IMG/VR virus record: IMGVR_UViG_3300021137_000006
Coordinates: 17,868-81,867 of that record
DNA from: a virus
Strand: one strand, 5' to 3'
Length of the DNA stretch: 64,000 nucleotides
Part shown: one piece after another, positions 15,131 to 24,418 of the stretch
Layout of the letters: the number at the start of each line of letters is the position of its first letter
How positions within the stretch are numbered: the stretch's first letter is position 1
Program-made: the position numbers and the translations under genes
The notes under the pieces: generated by a model
What the model was told of the DNA's origin: nothing
Seen by the model: the letters and a program-made list of their open reading frames with translations, nothing else
The model's database searches: none

Positions 15131-18034
15131 ATGACTTCACAACCGTTTTTTGATGCTCCTGGTGGAATTCGCCGGGAAGGTAATGACCAAACCCTAACCT
15201 TTACCCGAACATCGCCGACGACTGGCACAGTATGTTGGGCACCAGTTTCGACTAACTGCACCCCAAGTGGCAACTATACAGGTGGCGTACTCGTTGGTAG
15301 CACATCAGCCATCGGACAATCAGAAAAGCCAAGCGACGGAACGTGTTGCTATACTGGTGACCCTACGTTATCTCAACAACTTTTTGCTGGAGATGTACTC
15401 GGTAATGCAAAAGTGCTATGGAGTAGTAACACCGATGCCCAAACTGGATGCATCGACGTTACTGGGCTGGATGGGAATTGCTCAGCATACTACTTCGCAT
15501 TTTTCGCCATCGATAACGTTTGTCGGTACAACCAAGACGGTATTTTTAGCTACTCCCAAGCACTATCCACCACCATCGTAGATTGCACTCAAGGTCACCA
15601 ATGTCTACAGGCAAATGGCGCACGTCCGACGGATCAATTGAACCTACTAACACCTGGTGGCGATGGGATCGATCCAGCCACTAAAATGTATGCTGTTACG
15701 TTAAATCTAGATGGTAGCCGGTACGACATTGTGCTCAGAGGTTCTTATCTAACGACGTATCAATCACTTGTTGATGAATTTTCAACTGCTTGGCAGCGAG
15801 TGGGTTCCCAATTGATCGAAACTCCGCACCCACCGCACTATGGCGAATTTGTGTTTGCTAACGGAATATGGACGCAATTTGATGGAATCGTCGCTCGCCA
15901 AGTATTTCCATTATTCAGTAGCACCGATCCGCTTTCAGCAAGTGTAGGCGCGGTGTGGTTGAATACTATCGATAACTCACTCAACGTCTGGGACGGTATT
16001 AATTGGAATGCTGCCTCCCCAGCTATTAAATTTCCACAAGATCCGTCAATCGTCGCTTGTGACCAATATTGGTTCGACGGGCAGGTTGCCAACCAATTTG
16101 ACGGAGTAACGTGGATCGCTCAACCTACGTATACTCAGTTAACTGATCCGGCGAGCGCACCAGTCTTAACTTGCAGCTCGTTTTGGATCAATGATCAAAA
16201 CTTCAGTCGCTGGAATGACACATCATTTGCTTGGAATCTAGTACAAGTGACACAATTTGCTGTTGATCCTATGAATGTGCCAAACGGAACATACTGGTTC
16301 AACCCACTCAACCTATCTCTCCAACTTTGGAACGGCCTAGTGTGGGTCGGTCAAGTATTTGTTAATAGCACCGTACAACCTAACGAACCTCTTGCTAATG
16401 CACTGTGGTTCAATGGAGCTGCGAATACGCTTGCCAAATATAATGGACTAACCTCATTGTGGGATACACTCTCGGTTACAGTGCATTTCAAACCAGTCAA
16501 TAATATCCATATCGGAGAATTGTGGTTCAATACCACAATTTTCGCACTATCTGAATACACAGCAACTGGTTGGGTAGATGTTATGGCAGCGACGGTCACC
16601 TCGACGACCAATCCGGCACTACCACCAATTATGACAGAGGGTACAATGTGGAAAAACACCACATCTGGCATTTGGTTTACTCGAAGTGGTACCAAGTGGA
16701 GTGGCGTCAATGTGGTTGATAGTGCAGTGGATCCGAGATCGTTAGTTACTGGATATTGGTACAACCCAGCTACAACTTCGTGGTATCAACGCGCTGGCGC
16801 TATGTGGATACTAGTAGTTCCAGATTTCAGTACAGCATACTCCCCGACGACCGCTCAGCTTGGTTCTACGTGGTGGGATGGTACTCAACTCTGTCAACAG
16901 ACTACAGTAGTTGCAGTTCCTTTTTCCTCTCCGTCTAGTCCAATCTCCAGTTGGACTGTAGTTCCATTTTCGACCACCCCAGTCTCTATATTAGTAGGTC
17001 AACGTTGGTTAAATACGACGTCTAATGTAGTTTCTCAGTGGTCAGGCAGCGCTTGGGTGGAGCAAGTTGCTCCGTATACAGTCGCATTTAACGCGAAAAA
17101 TGACATTTTGCTAACCTCCACGACGTGTGGAGAACCCTCGTCGATTGAGTTGATCAATGCTCCAGTAATATTCTCCCTACTCCGGTTGATCCCGTCGCAC
17201 CCTGTGCCAGGACTAGACGGCAAATCAGGAACGCCAATGTATTTGGAAGTCGGCGTCGGCACGGATGGCAGCGTAGACGAACGTCGTTCAGTAATTGACA
17301 ATCTGTACACTAGACTTGGTCACCCGATCGTTAACGTTGAGCTAACCCGTAGTCAGATGGACTTAGCTGTGCAAAAGGGATTGGATTACATTCGTCGAGA
17401 CAGTGGGGCTGGATACAGTCGTGGATATTTCTTCCTTGACCTGCACGCAGGTCAGCAGCACTATACACTAACAAGCAAAACTGTCGGATTCAATAAAATT
17501 GTGGATGTGTTGTACTTGTACAGACCACGCGGCGGTTTCCTAAATTCGACATTCGGTGGGGAAATTTACGGACAACAAATGTTACAGCAGTTGTACGTGT
17601 CTGGTACGTTCGATATCTTAACGTATCATTTACTTGCTAGTTATCAAAACGTCGTTGCAAAAATGTTTGCATCTGAACTGCAGTATCAGTGGAGCGAGCG
17701 AACCCGAGTTCTTGCGATTATGCGTAAAATTGGCCGTAAGGAACGTATTCTTGTGGATGCAGTAATCGAACGTACTGAACAAGACTTGTTCACAGACCGC
17801 ATTACGAAAAACTGGGTTGAAAACTGGGCATTAACAGAAGCAAAAATTATGCTCGGTGAAATGCGCGGTAAGTATACGAGTCTGCCGGGTGCAGGCGGAG
17901 CAATCTCAATGAATGGGGAATCCCTCAAAACCGAAGCACTAGCCTCGCAGGCTCTGTTAAAAACAGAGTTGGAAGACTTTCTCGCGTCTGATGTCGAAAC
18001 GTGGGGCATTGGTGCAAGTATCACCAAAGGATAA
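15131..18034 (+). CDS. Neck protein (T4 gp13-like) with a large Trp-rich repeat extension
   Basis: 967 residues. The C-terminal third (from about 720) matches T4-type gp13 neck proteins: TRLGHPIVNVELTRSQMD, a D-Y-I-R-R segment, GFNKIVDVLYLY and an ending with LPGAGGAISMNGESLK. The other two thirds are unlike T4 gp13. A cysteine-rich N-terminal region of about 230 residues (possibly fibronectin-like) is followed by about ten tandem repeats of roughly 40 residues (about 240-645) with the pattern W-x-N...L..W-x-G-x-x-W. Neck position means this part could project from the head-tail joint as a collar, whisker or surface-binding appendage. It is followed immediately by gp14- and gp15-like genes. 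Confidence 0.7.
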   Translation: MTSQPFFDAPGGIRREGNDQTLTFTRTSPTTGTVCWAPVSTNCTPSGNYTGGVLVGSTSAIGQSEKPSDGTCCYTGDPTLSQQLFAGDVLGNAKVLWSSNTDAQTGCIDVTGLDGNCSAYYFAFFAIDNVCRYNQDGIFSYSQALSTTIVDCTQGHQCLQANGARPTDQLNLLTPGGDGIDPATKMYAVTLNLDGSRYDIVLRGSYLTTYQSLVDEFSTAWQRVGSQLIETPHPPHYGEFVFANGIWTQFDGIVARQVFPLFSSTDPLSASVGAVWLNTIDNSLNVWDGINWNAASPAIKFPQDPSIVACDQYWFDGQVANQFDGVTWIAQPTYTQLTDPASAPVLTCSSFWINDQNFSRWNDTSFAWNLVQVTQFAVDPMNVPNGTYWFNPLNLSLQLWNGLVWVGQVFVNSTVQPNEPLANALWFNGAANTLAKYNGLTSLWDTLSVTVHFKPVNNIHIGELWFNTTIFALSEYTATGWVDVMAATVTSTTNPALPPIMTEGTMWKNTTSGIWFTRSGTKWSGVNVVDSAVDPRSLVTGYWYNPATTSWYQRAGAMWILVVPDFSTAYSPTTAQLGSTWWDGTQLCQQTTVVAVPFSSPSSPISSWTVVPFSTTPVSILVGQRWLNTTSNVVSQWSGSAWVEQVAPYTVAFNAKNDILLTSTTCGEPSSIELINAPVIFSLLRLIPSHPVPGLDGKSGTPMYLEVGVGTDGSVDERRSVIDNLYTRLGHPIVNVELTRSQMDLAVQKGLDYIRRDSGAGYSRGYFFLDLHAGQQHYTLTSKTVGFNKIVDVLYLYRPRGGFLNSTFGGEIYGQQMLQQLYVSGTFDILTYHLLASYQNVVAKMFASELQYQWSERTRVLAIMRKIGRKERILVDAVIERTEQDLFTDRITKNWVENWALTEAKIMLGEMRGKYTSLPGAGGAISMNGESLKTEALASQALLKTELEDFLASDVETWGIGASITKG
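15940..17062 (+). repeat. Coding tandem repeats, W-x-N...W-x-G-x-x-W
   Basis: About ten degenerate repeats of some 115 nt within the neck gene. Examples are VWLNTIDNSLNVWDGINW, YWFNPLNLSLQLWNGLVW and RWLNTTSNVVSQWSGSAW. DNA identity between units is low, so they are old. Confidence 0.75.
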
Positions 18035-18037
18035 TCA

Positions 18038-19798
18038 ATGAGTATTTTTCTCGATCCGTCTATTGTCCCACAATCCCCACTTGCTCCGGAAGTCCGCCTG
18101 CTTTTCCCTAATACGGATAAGTTTCTTGATCGAAACACCTGCCCGGATGTATGCGAGACTGGGGATTGCGCACCTCTCGCGTACCTCGCTCCGCTTCCTT
18201 CGACGCAAGGGCCTGGCTGCATCATCATTCAGCCGAATGGGTCAGTTGTCACCCCAACTCCCTCTGTAAAAATCCCAGCTGCTGGTCAATTAACTAACCG
18301 TTTAGCTGATAACAGTTATATCAACACAATTGCTCTCAATCAACTTGATATGGGCGGAGCAAACGCGTGCGTATTCAAGCTACTTGGAGTGCATCAACAA
18401 GGTACCTTAATCGACGCAGCTGGATTTGGCACCGCAATCGCAAGTGACTTTGTTCCGGATTTCCCGCCAAGTAACGCATTCGATCGATTCGCAACTCATT
18501 GGGTTAGTGATACGGCCGGTACAGGATTAATGCAATCGTGGGTGGGGTACGATTTCGGGGTAGTTAAGCGTCCTAACGGTCTCCAACAATATTCAAACGA
18601 GGCGGACGCAGAAGCTCGTAAGCACATTACTAGCATTGCGATTAAACAAGCTGGAACGATGCAAAACTGGGTATATCGTGCTCGAGTGGAACGCAGTGAC
18701 GACGGAATCCGTTGGTTTGGAGTTGATGTTATCACAATTCCACAAACGACAGACCGCAGCATCATTGCAGTCAAGATGAGTGTACCATCCCGAATGTGGA
18801 GATTGCATCCGATCTCTAGTGGCAACGACCGCTGGATTGTTGACACCCTAGAGTTGTTTGAATTTGTACAGACTGACATTGCTAACATTCAGGAGAGTCC
18901 TTTATTTCAAGAAAACCGTGACCGTTCGTACTGTGTAAATCCGGTTAAGATGAAGATATTTTATGATCTGATTGACATCAACACTGAGTTAGCGCGGTTC
19001 GGAATTGACTTACCGTCTGCAACCCTATCCATGACGACGCACTTCGGCGAGACACTTCGGTTGCTTGGTCGAGGGTTTGTGATTGGGGATGTTGTTGAAA
19101 TACCAAGTGAATTGCAGTTTACTCCTGACATGAAAATAGTACGGAAGTACGTTGAGGTAAGTGACGTTAGTTGGTCGACAAGGGGTTACACACCTGGTTG
19201 GACGCCGTTGTTCCAACGAATTACCGCCCGCCCGATGCTTGCTAAACAAGAGACGTTGGACATCATTGGTTCGCTAGAGCCGAATATTGGTGCTGACGGA
19301 GACGGATTCAACTCAATGAACACAGTGTTCTCTACCGGCCCGTTTCAAGCAAATGAAAATATCCAGATTGCTGCGGATAGCATGACCCAACAACTAGGGA
19401 TTGATGAACAGGTTGTTGCAAATATCGGAGAGTTACCCCAACAACAGATTGAGGTAGCTGCATCGATTGGAGTGAATCTTGCTAAACTTACTACCAACTA
19501 CAACACAAGTGACGCTACCCGTACTGGAATGCCACCAGCCGGTACAAAGCCAGCTATGTTTACCACATCGGACGAAACTGCTGGGTGGCCTGAGAACCCG
19601 AAAAACAATCAGTACCATCGGGTGACGTACGAGAGTCATACCACGGAGCAAATTCCTCCACGTCTGTACAAGTATAGTAAGGCTAAGAATCGCTGGGTGT
19701 ATCTCGAAACTGATGAACGCTGGGCACAGCAAGCTAACAAGACGGCCCTGAAGTCATATTTAGTGGACGTTGATAGTAAACCAATTGAGGACATCTAA
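18038..19798 (+). CDS. Neck protein (T4 gp14-like) with a discoidin-type domain
   Basis: 586 residues, more than twice T4 gp14 (256). A central region (about 125-290) has the features of an F5/8 type C/discoidin beta-sandwich: a PSNAFDRFATHWVSD opening, a VGYDFGV strand, HITSIAIKQAG, ARVERSDDGIRWFGVD and RMWRLHP; this fold usually binds glycans. The following region (about 305-420) matches the gp14 pattern: FGIDLPSATLSM, RGFVIGDVVEIP, VEVSDVSW then GWTPLFQRITARPML. The extreme C-terminus is Q/N-rich. It sits in the conserved 13-14-15 order and its stop overlaps the next start (TAATG). Confidence 0.6.
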   Translation: MSIFLDPSIVPQSPLAPEVRLLFPNTDKFLDRNTCPDVCETGDCAPLAYLAPLPSTQGPGCIIIQPNGSVVTPTPSVKIPAAGQLTNRLADNSYINTIALNQLDMGGANACVFKLLGVHQQGTLIDAAGFGTAIASDFVPDFPPSNAFDRFATHWVSDTAGTGLMQSWVGYDFGVVKRPNGLQQYSNEADAEARKHITSIAIKQAGTMQNWVYRARVERSDDGIRWFGVDVITIPQTTDRSIIAVKMSVPSRMWRLHPISSGNDRWIVDTLELFEFVQTDIANIQESPLFQENRDRSYCVNPVKMKIFYDLIDINTELARFGIDLPSATLSMTTHFGETLRLLGRGFVIGDVVEIPSELQFTPDMKIVRKYVEVSDVSWSTRGYTPGWTPLFQRITARPMLAKQETLDIIGSLEPNIGADGDGFNSMNTVFSTGPFQANENIQIAADSMTQQLGIDEQVVANIGELPQQQIEVAASIGVNLAKLTTNYNTSDATRTGMPPAGTKPAMFTTSDETAGWPENPKNNQYHRVTYESHTTEQIPPRLYKYSKAKNRWVYLETDERWAQQANKTALKSYLVDVDSKPIEDI

Positions 19799-20556
19799 TG
19801 AGATCACAACCATATTTTTATTCGCATCAAATCGAACGGTACTTGATTCAGTTCACCAATATATTTTCCGGATTTGGTGTTAAAGTAGGATTAGGCGCAC
19901 GCGAACAACAGATCACGGTCCCGGTGATGTACGGTAGCATCGATAAAGTTGTAGCATCTATCCAAGCTGGCAATACTCAGAACAAACCAGTGCGCTTGCC
20001 TGTAATCTCAGCATTTATGACCGGAATTGAACTCGCTCCTGATTTATACAAAGGTGTCGGACAGGAAGAACGTAGCTCGTATCTACCAAGTGGTGGACTA
20101 CTACCGGATGACATTAAGGTTATTCATCGGTACATGCCCATTCCGTACCGAGTGACTGCGGATGTTTACGTATTTGTTAGCAATCAGCAGCAACAGTTGG
20201 AGTTACTGGAGCAGTTACTGATTTTATTCGATCCTACGTTACTGATACAAACAAACGACAGTAAGTTCGATTGGACTAAGTTGTCATACGTTGAATTAAA
20301 AAGCATCACATTAGAAGAGACGATCCCTGCTGGATCTGAACCACGTAATATTCTCGCCAGATTGTCATTTAGCTTTCCAGTGTGGCTAACGCCTCCTGCA
20401 AAGTTAAAGGCTGACTTTGTTGAAAAAATATACGTTCGTGTTGGGATTGCAGACGAAATGGATCCGAACACTATTGTAGAATTCTTTGACGGAGTTCCGC
20501 TTGATTATACGAAGGTAGCAGACGCTACTGAATTTTTCACCCCGACTTCTGTGTGA
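19798..20556 (+). CDS. Tail sheath stabiliser/terminator (T4 gp15-like)
   Basis: 252 residues. The start SQPYFYSHQIERYLIQFTNIFSG, the segment VPVMYGSIDKV, a PIPYRVTADVYVF strand and a closing LSFSFPVWLTPP follow T4 gp15 (FYNSSFRRYATLMGDLFSN, VPITYASKE, ELSIFTRYED, WSLTFEVNGWMYPP). In T4 a gp15 hexamer caps the finished tail and joins it to the head neck. Translationally coupled to the gp14-like gene. The last 52 bases overlap a minus-strand gene at 20505. Confidence 0.8.
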   Translation: MRSQPYFYSHQIERYLIQFTNIFSGFGVKVGLGAREQQITVPVMYGSIDKVVASIQAGNTQNKPVRLPVISAFMTGIELAPDLYKGVGQEERSSYLPSGGLLPDDIKVIHRYMPIPYRVTADVYVFVSNQQQQLELLEQLLILFDPTLLIQTNDSKFDWTKLSYVELKSITLEETIPAGSEPRNILARLSFSFPVWLTPPAKLKADFVEKIYVRVGIADEMDPNTIVEFFDGVPLDYTKVADATEFFTPTSV

Positions 20557-20828
20557 ACACACTGCTTGGAGCAGTAGGTATTATATCGGTTTTTGTGTAG
20601 ATTGAACGTAACGAACTTGGTGCACTTTCGGCACCCTGTTGGTTCGTCCTTCCCATTCAGTAAGCAGTAGATTTGCTCCCGCACTCCTCCGTCGCACCAA
20701 TCATATAGGTCTTGGAAATGTTGCCATGTCGATCGGTGAATTTGTGCATATAACTCCCAGTGTGGGTTGAGCGTATACTTGCCGTGTTTGAGTACAAGTA
20801 TTTTACTGCTTACTAATTTCCCTTGCAT
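20505..20828 (-). CDS. Small zinc-finger protein, likely homing-endonuclease remnant
   Basis: 107 residues. A C-x-x-C...Y-C-S-x-x-C zinc finger (GCRKCTKFVTFNLHKNRYNTYCSKQC, residues about 64-90; shown as two halves GCRKCTKF and NTYCSKQC) is the DNA-binding module found at the N-terminus of several phage homing endonucleases. No nuclease domain follows. The gene runs against the structural operon, overlaps the end of the gp15-like gene and has its own late motif (20856-20862), which is the layout of a decayed homing gene. Expression is uncertain. Confidence 0.5.
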   Translation of the reverse strand: MQGKLVSSKILVLKHGKYTLNPHWELYAQIHRSTWQHFQDLYDWCDGGVREQIYCLLNGKDEPTGCRKCTKFVTFNLHKNRYNTYCSKQCVHTEVGVKNSVASATFV

Positions 20829-20855
20829 GTTGGTACGAAAGCGGATGTAATCCTG

Positions 20856-20862
20856 TATTTAG
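20856..20862 (-). promoter_or_regulatory. Late motif of minus-strand gene at 20828
   Basis: CTAAATA on the minus strand, 28 nt before the ATG at 20828. Confidence 0.45.
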
Positions 20863-20896
20863 GGATAAGTACGGTAGTACATTAAAAGGATCCATT

Positions 20897-23020
20897 ATGG
20901 CATCACTAGTTTCCCCAGGCGTAACAACTCAATTAACCGACCAGTCGTTATTCGTTCCAAGCGTAGCGGATACCGTTCCGTTGTTTTTTATCGCCACTCA
21001 ACAAAGCAAAAAGCAAACGGACGGCATTACAACAGCTCTAGGTACAACAGAAAGCAACGTCGTTCGTACAATCACTTCATTGCAAGATAGTCTGACCCAG
21101 TACGGCATTCCATCGTTCCTTACAGCAACCTCTGGCGCAGCGCTACACGGTGATGCTCGTAATGAAGTTGGTCTGTTCACGTTAAATCGCTTCCTAGGAA
21201 TCGGTAGCCTTGCGTATGTCGTTCGTGCTAATGTTAATTTGAGCGATGACTATACAGCCACGTCAACGTCTTGGACAGCTAAATCATCCGCCGCTGCTGC
21301 TGAACTCCAATCATTGATTTCAGCATATCTCAACGCATATAACATGCAAAATGGTTACTTACCAACAGATCCGTTGTTTAAGATTACAGTTACGAACGTG
21401 GAATTGACTACGTTCATTAACCAAGTGATGTCGTCGATTTTTGCCGAAAACACATTCAGTAAAACCGAGGCTGACTTTTATCTAAACCGTTGGATGGCGG
21501 GCATTAGCGCAGCAGGCTCTCAAACTATCAGCTTCAGTGGTGCTGCAAGTTCAACTTCGGCAACTGGACTGGCTAATGATGCCACAGCATATACTGCAGT
21601 TATCGTTGTCGATGGCGTAGCCAAACCAGTGGTGGTAAGCGGATCAGCTGCTCAGACGATCGGAAACTTACTTGTTCAAATAAATGCCAAACTTGGTGGA
21701 ACTGCAATTGCTTCGTTGACAGGCGGTAACATAGTAATTACATCAGCAACTGTTGGTTCAAACTCCTCAGTTCTAGTGATCGACACTAACTTGTTCACTT
21801 CTGTAATTGGTTACCGTTCCTTATTGTTAGCCATTCCAGGCGCAAGCGCAATTTCGCCACTAAACGTGTATGCGAATGGCTTCAATCAGCCATCTACTAG
21901 TGAATATCTAGGCATGAAGGGCGTGATCGCAGTTTGGTCGAATGCTCTCGCATCAGGCGGCGGGGCAAGCGCAAATCCATACGAGTGGACAGCAATTGAA
22001 GCTTCACAAACGTTGCTAAATGCTACTGATGATTTCGTCGTGACAGCTGAGTTCTCCAATGAGACTAGTCTAGGCGCTGCTGATGCTGAAAAACGTCAAT
22101 CGATTGTCACCGCACTCCAAGCTATTATTAACAGCAACACAGAAGTTCGCTCTGAATTGTATGAGTATAACCTAGTTGTTTGTCCAGGTTTTGCTGAAGT
22201 TGTGGACGACTTGTTGACTCTAGTTGAAGATATTGGCGAAGAAGCGTTCGTAATTGGTGACGTTCCTTATCAACTAACTCCAGAAGCAGCTGCCAATTGG
22301 GCTGTTGCTCCTGCGTCTGCTGCAGATAGTCGCCGCGTTAACCGCAATGTCGCTTACTACTATCCACACGCAATCGCATCGAATGTTGATGGTAATGACG
22401 TGTTCGTCCCTGCATCGGCAATTGCCTTGCGTACCTACGCTTATAGTGACACCCAGAGTGAAGTTTGGTTTGCACCTGCTGGTGTTACTCGTGGTACCGT
22501 TACAGGAATCTCACGAGTTGGCTATATCAGTGGCATTCTAGGTCAACCTACCTCCTTTGTGGATGTTGCACTAAACAAGGGCCAACGTGACGCATTGTAT
22601 CAGTATTTCAGCAACATCAACCCAATTGCTAATCTACCAGGCCGTGGCATTCTTGTATTTGGTCAAAAGACCTCACAAAATGTTGCTAGCGCACTTGACC
22701 GTGTTAACGTCGCTCGTTTGGTTGCGTATATTCGCCGTCAAGCGCGTAAGCTTGGATTTGGATTCTTGTTCGAACCAAATGATACTATCACTCGTGCAAA
22801 CTTCAAGTCGGCAATCGATGGTATGTTAAGCACGATTATGACATCACGCGGCCTCGTCGATTACCTATCAGTATGCGATACTTCAAACAACACCCCTGCT
22901 CGTATTGGTGCAAATGAGTTGTATCTGGATATCGCATTGAAACCAATGATTGCAGCTGAATTTATCATCATCCCAATCACTGTTAAATCACAAGGAGCGA
23001 GTTTATCAGCATCGTCTTAA
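20897..23020 (+). CDS. Contractile tail sheath protein (T4 gp18-like)
   Basis: 707 residues (T4 gp18 has 659). It opens with SLVSPGVTTQLTDQS, the standard sheath start, and ends with the conserved core: LYQYFSNINPIANLPGRGI-L-V-F-G-Q-K-T, then DRVNVARLVAYIRRQ and a FEPND-T segment. The inner part (about 210-310) is a threonine/alanine-rich beta domain on the outer surface. Sheath subunits stack on the tube and contract at infection. Ribosome site AAAAGGATCC. A strong terminator follows, as expected for a highly expressed protein. Confidence 0.92.
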   Translation: MASLVSPGVTTQLTDQSLFVPSVADTVPLFFIATQQSKKQTDGITTALGTTESNVVRTITSLQDSLTQYGIPSFLTATSGAALHGDARNEVGLFTLNRFLGIGSLAYVVRANVNLSDDYTATSTSWTAKSSAAAAELQSLISAYLNAYNMQNGYLPTDPLFKITVTNVELTTFINQVMSSIFAENTFSKTEADFYLNRWMAGISAAGSQTISFSGAASSTSATGLANDATAYTAVIVVDGVAKPVVVSGSAAQTIGNLLVQINAKLGGTAIASLTGGNIVITSATVGSNSSVLVIDTNLFTSVIGYRSLLLAIPGASAISPLNVYANGFNQPSTSEYLGMKGVIAVWSNALASGGGASANPYEWTAIEASQTLLNATDDFVVTAEFSNETSLGAADAEKRQSIVTALQAIINSNTEVRSELYEYNLVVCPGFAEVVDDLLTLVEDIGEEAFVIGDVPYQLTPEAAANWAVAPASAADSRRVNRNVAYYYPHAIASNVDGNDVFVPASAIALRTYAYSDTQSEVWFAPAGVTRGTVTGISRVGYISGILGQPTSFVDVALNKGQRDALYQYFSNINPIANLPGRGILVFGQKTSQNVASALDRVNVARLVAYIRRQARKLGFGFLFEPNDTITRANFKSAIDGMLSTIMTSRGLVDYLSVCDTSNNTPARIGANELYLDIALKPMIAAEFIIIPITVKSQGASLSASS

Positions 23021-23038
23021 TCCGTTAAGAAGGTACCC

Positions 23039-23064
23039 AAAGGAGGGCTGTTTAGCCCTCCTTT
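23039..23064 (+). terminator. Terminator after tail sheath gene
   Basis: Eleven-base stem AAAGGAGGGCT/AGCCCTCCTTT with a GTTT loop. Confidence 0.9.
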
Positions 23065-23195
23065 CCTTTGCCTATATACTCAGGCATGGTCGCTCGATTC
23101 GCAACGATCATTAAAATCCCAAAGTAGTTGTTGCATACAAATCTCGATTAGTGCATTATGAAATGGCTCTCTTATTACTTTAAAGGAAATTACAA

Positions 23196-23456
23196 ATGGC
23201 AAAGAAAGACACCAAGGCAGTTGAAGTTGCAGCTACAGAACCTACCATCACCGTTGATGGTGAGCAGTTCACAATCAGTGCACTGTCCCCACAAATTCAA
23301 AATGCAATCGTACTATTGAATAAGTGGAACGCGGACAAAACCGAAGCTGAACAAAAGGTGGTTCAATTGCAATACGCAGTGAACGCTCTATCGGTTGAGC
23401 TTGCAAAGGCAATCAAGCCTGCTGAAGAAGTAGCTGCTGAAACTGCTGCTGAATAA
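23196..23456 (+). CDS. Small acidic protein (DUF6447-like)
   Basis: 86 residues with the pattern I-T-V-D-G-E-Q-F...I-S-A-L-S followed by one long helix and an E/A-rich tail. Very similar small proteins are widespread in T4-like phages; I recall the family as DUF6447 but know no function. Monocistronic, with ribosome site AAAGGAAATTAC and a terminator directly after, so it is made in quantity. Confidence 0.65.
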   Translation: MAKKDTKAVEVAATEPTITVDGEQFTISALSPQIQNAIVLLNKWNADKTEAEQKVVQLQYAVNALSVELAKAIKPAEEVAAETAAE

Positions 23457-23475
23457 TTAGCTCCCAAGCTACTCT

Positions 23476-23502
23476 AAAAAGTCTCCTACGGGGGACTTTT
23501 TT
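23476..23502 (+). terminator. Terminator after gene 23196
   Basis: A-rich arm plus GTCTCC/GGGGAC stem followed by TTTTTT. Confidence 0.8.
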
Positions 23503-23503
23503 G

Positions 23504-23531
23504 TTGCCTTTTTGTGAAACTTATGTATAAT
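23504..23531 (+). promoter_or_regulatory. Sigma70-type promoter giving a leaderless message
   Basis: TTGCCT, 16 nt, then perfect TATAAT (23526-23531). The next ATG is at 23539, at the expected transcription start, with no ribosome site between. Confidence 0.65.
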
Positions 23532-23538
23532 GGGGTCT

Positions 23539-23697
23539 ATGCAAAACGAAACCGTATACACATTTACCTCTTCACAACCATTGACCAAGCAACAGCTTGA
23601 ATATCTCAATAGGTGCATGTATAATATGCCAAGTGCAGACACTGAAGATTTTTCTGATGTCCCTGAATATACGACTGATATCGTCGAGGTAAAATAA
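23539..23697 (+). CDS. Small protein from a leaderless message
   Basis: 52 residues, starting MQNETVYTFTSSQPLTKQQL and ending acidic. It sits exactly between a perfect -10 box and the zinc-finger gene that starts two bases after its stop. Codon structure and tight coupling support a real gene; no family recognised. Confidence 0.6.
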   Translation: MQNETVYTFTSSQPLTKQQLEYLNRCMYNMPSADTEDFSDVPEYTTDIVEVK

Positions 23698-23698
23698 A

Positions 23699-23953
23699 GT
23701 GTCAGGATTTTCAGGGGACCCAGATGCAGAAGCAACCCACGCGTTAATACTTGCGGAAAACGCTCTGTACGCAGCTCGTCAAAATCTGTATACATCTACC
23801 AAATCTGCTGCAGAATGTGATGATTGTGGAGACTCTATTCCCGAAGCGCGCCGCAAGGCTATGCCGGGAGTTTACCAGTGCATTGTGTGCCGGTCTTTGT
23901 TCGAAAAGACAATGCACAAGCAGAAAATCAAGATGCTCGACAGAATCTTATAA
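23699..23953 (+). CDS. TraR/DksA-type zinc-finger protein
   Basis: 84 residues, GTG start one base after the preceding stop. A C4 zinc finger of the DksA family is visible at about 40-65: CDDCGDSIPEARRKA then GVYQCIVCRSLFE. Preceding residues form a short alpha-helical arm. TraR-like phage proteins bind RNA polymerase through the secondary channel and mimic DksA/ppGpp; that role is inferred. It is in an early transcription unit with the 52-residue protein, fitting a role in host transcription takeover. Confidence 0.85.
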   Translation: MSGFSGDPDAEATHALILAENALYAARQNLYTSTKSAAECDDCGDSIPEARRKAMPGVYQCIVCRSLFEKTMHKQKIKMLDRIL

Positions 23954-23956
23954 ATA
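23949..23956 (+). promoter_or_regulatory. Perfect T4-type late promoter
   Basis: TATAAATA overlapping the end of the zinc-finger gene, 28 nt before the ATG at 23985. Confidence 0.75.
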
Positions 23957-23984
23957 AAGCGTAGCACTCTAGGATACTTATAAA

Positions 23985-24359
23985 ATGGATATTAACACAC
24001 AACGTCGCATGCTTGAAATTGCCGGAATGTCTGGCGTAGTTCTGACTGAAGCGAAAAAGAAAACAACCGTAAAAGAAGACGCTCAGCAGTCTCTAGAACG
24101 CAAGTTTGGTGCCATCGGCACTGCAGTTGCTGACATCATCGACAACTATAAGCAGATGGCGACTGAACCAGACATAGCGGATGAAATGGATGCAGCGCGC
24201 ATGAGCCCAGGTAATATGTGGGGATACGTCGAAGACATGATCAACGACGCTCTCGCAGAAATCAAAGACAGCGAGGAGTACAAGCAATTGTGCGCAAGTC
24301 TGGCGGGTCAAACTACTCAAGTTAAGGCTGCGCCAGACCAAGGTATTTTAGACGTTTAA
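23985..24359 (+). CDS. Small late protein with capsid-targeting-like N-terminus
   Basis: 124 residues, not recognised. The start contains MLEIAGMSGVVLTEA, ending in L-T-E-A, which is a good T4 prohead-protease site and resembles the starts of the proteins at 41445 and 45567. The remainder is an acidic helical domain (about 30-105). Own perfect late promoter and terminator. A small internal head protein is the best guess. Confidence 0.6.
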   Translation: MDINTQRRMLEIAGMSGVVLTEAKKKTTVKEDAQQSLERKFGAIGTAVADIIDNYKQMATEPDIADEMDAARMSPGNMWGYVEDMINDALAEIKDSEEYKQLCASLAGQTTQVKAAPDQGILDV

Positions 24360-24385
24360 CACATCTTTTGTTTCGTATAAATTAA

Positions 24386-24408
24386 GAGGACATTCGTGTC
24401 CTCTTTTC
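24386..24408 (+). terminator. Terminator before the polymerase gene
   Basis: GAGGACA-TTCG-TGTCCTC tetraloop hairpin followed by TTTT. Confidence 0.9.
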
Positions 24409-24418
24409 CTTTTCCCAA

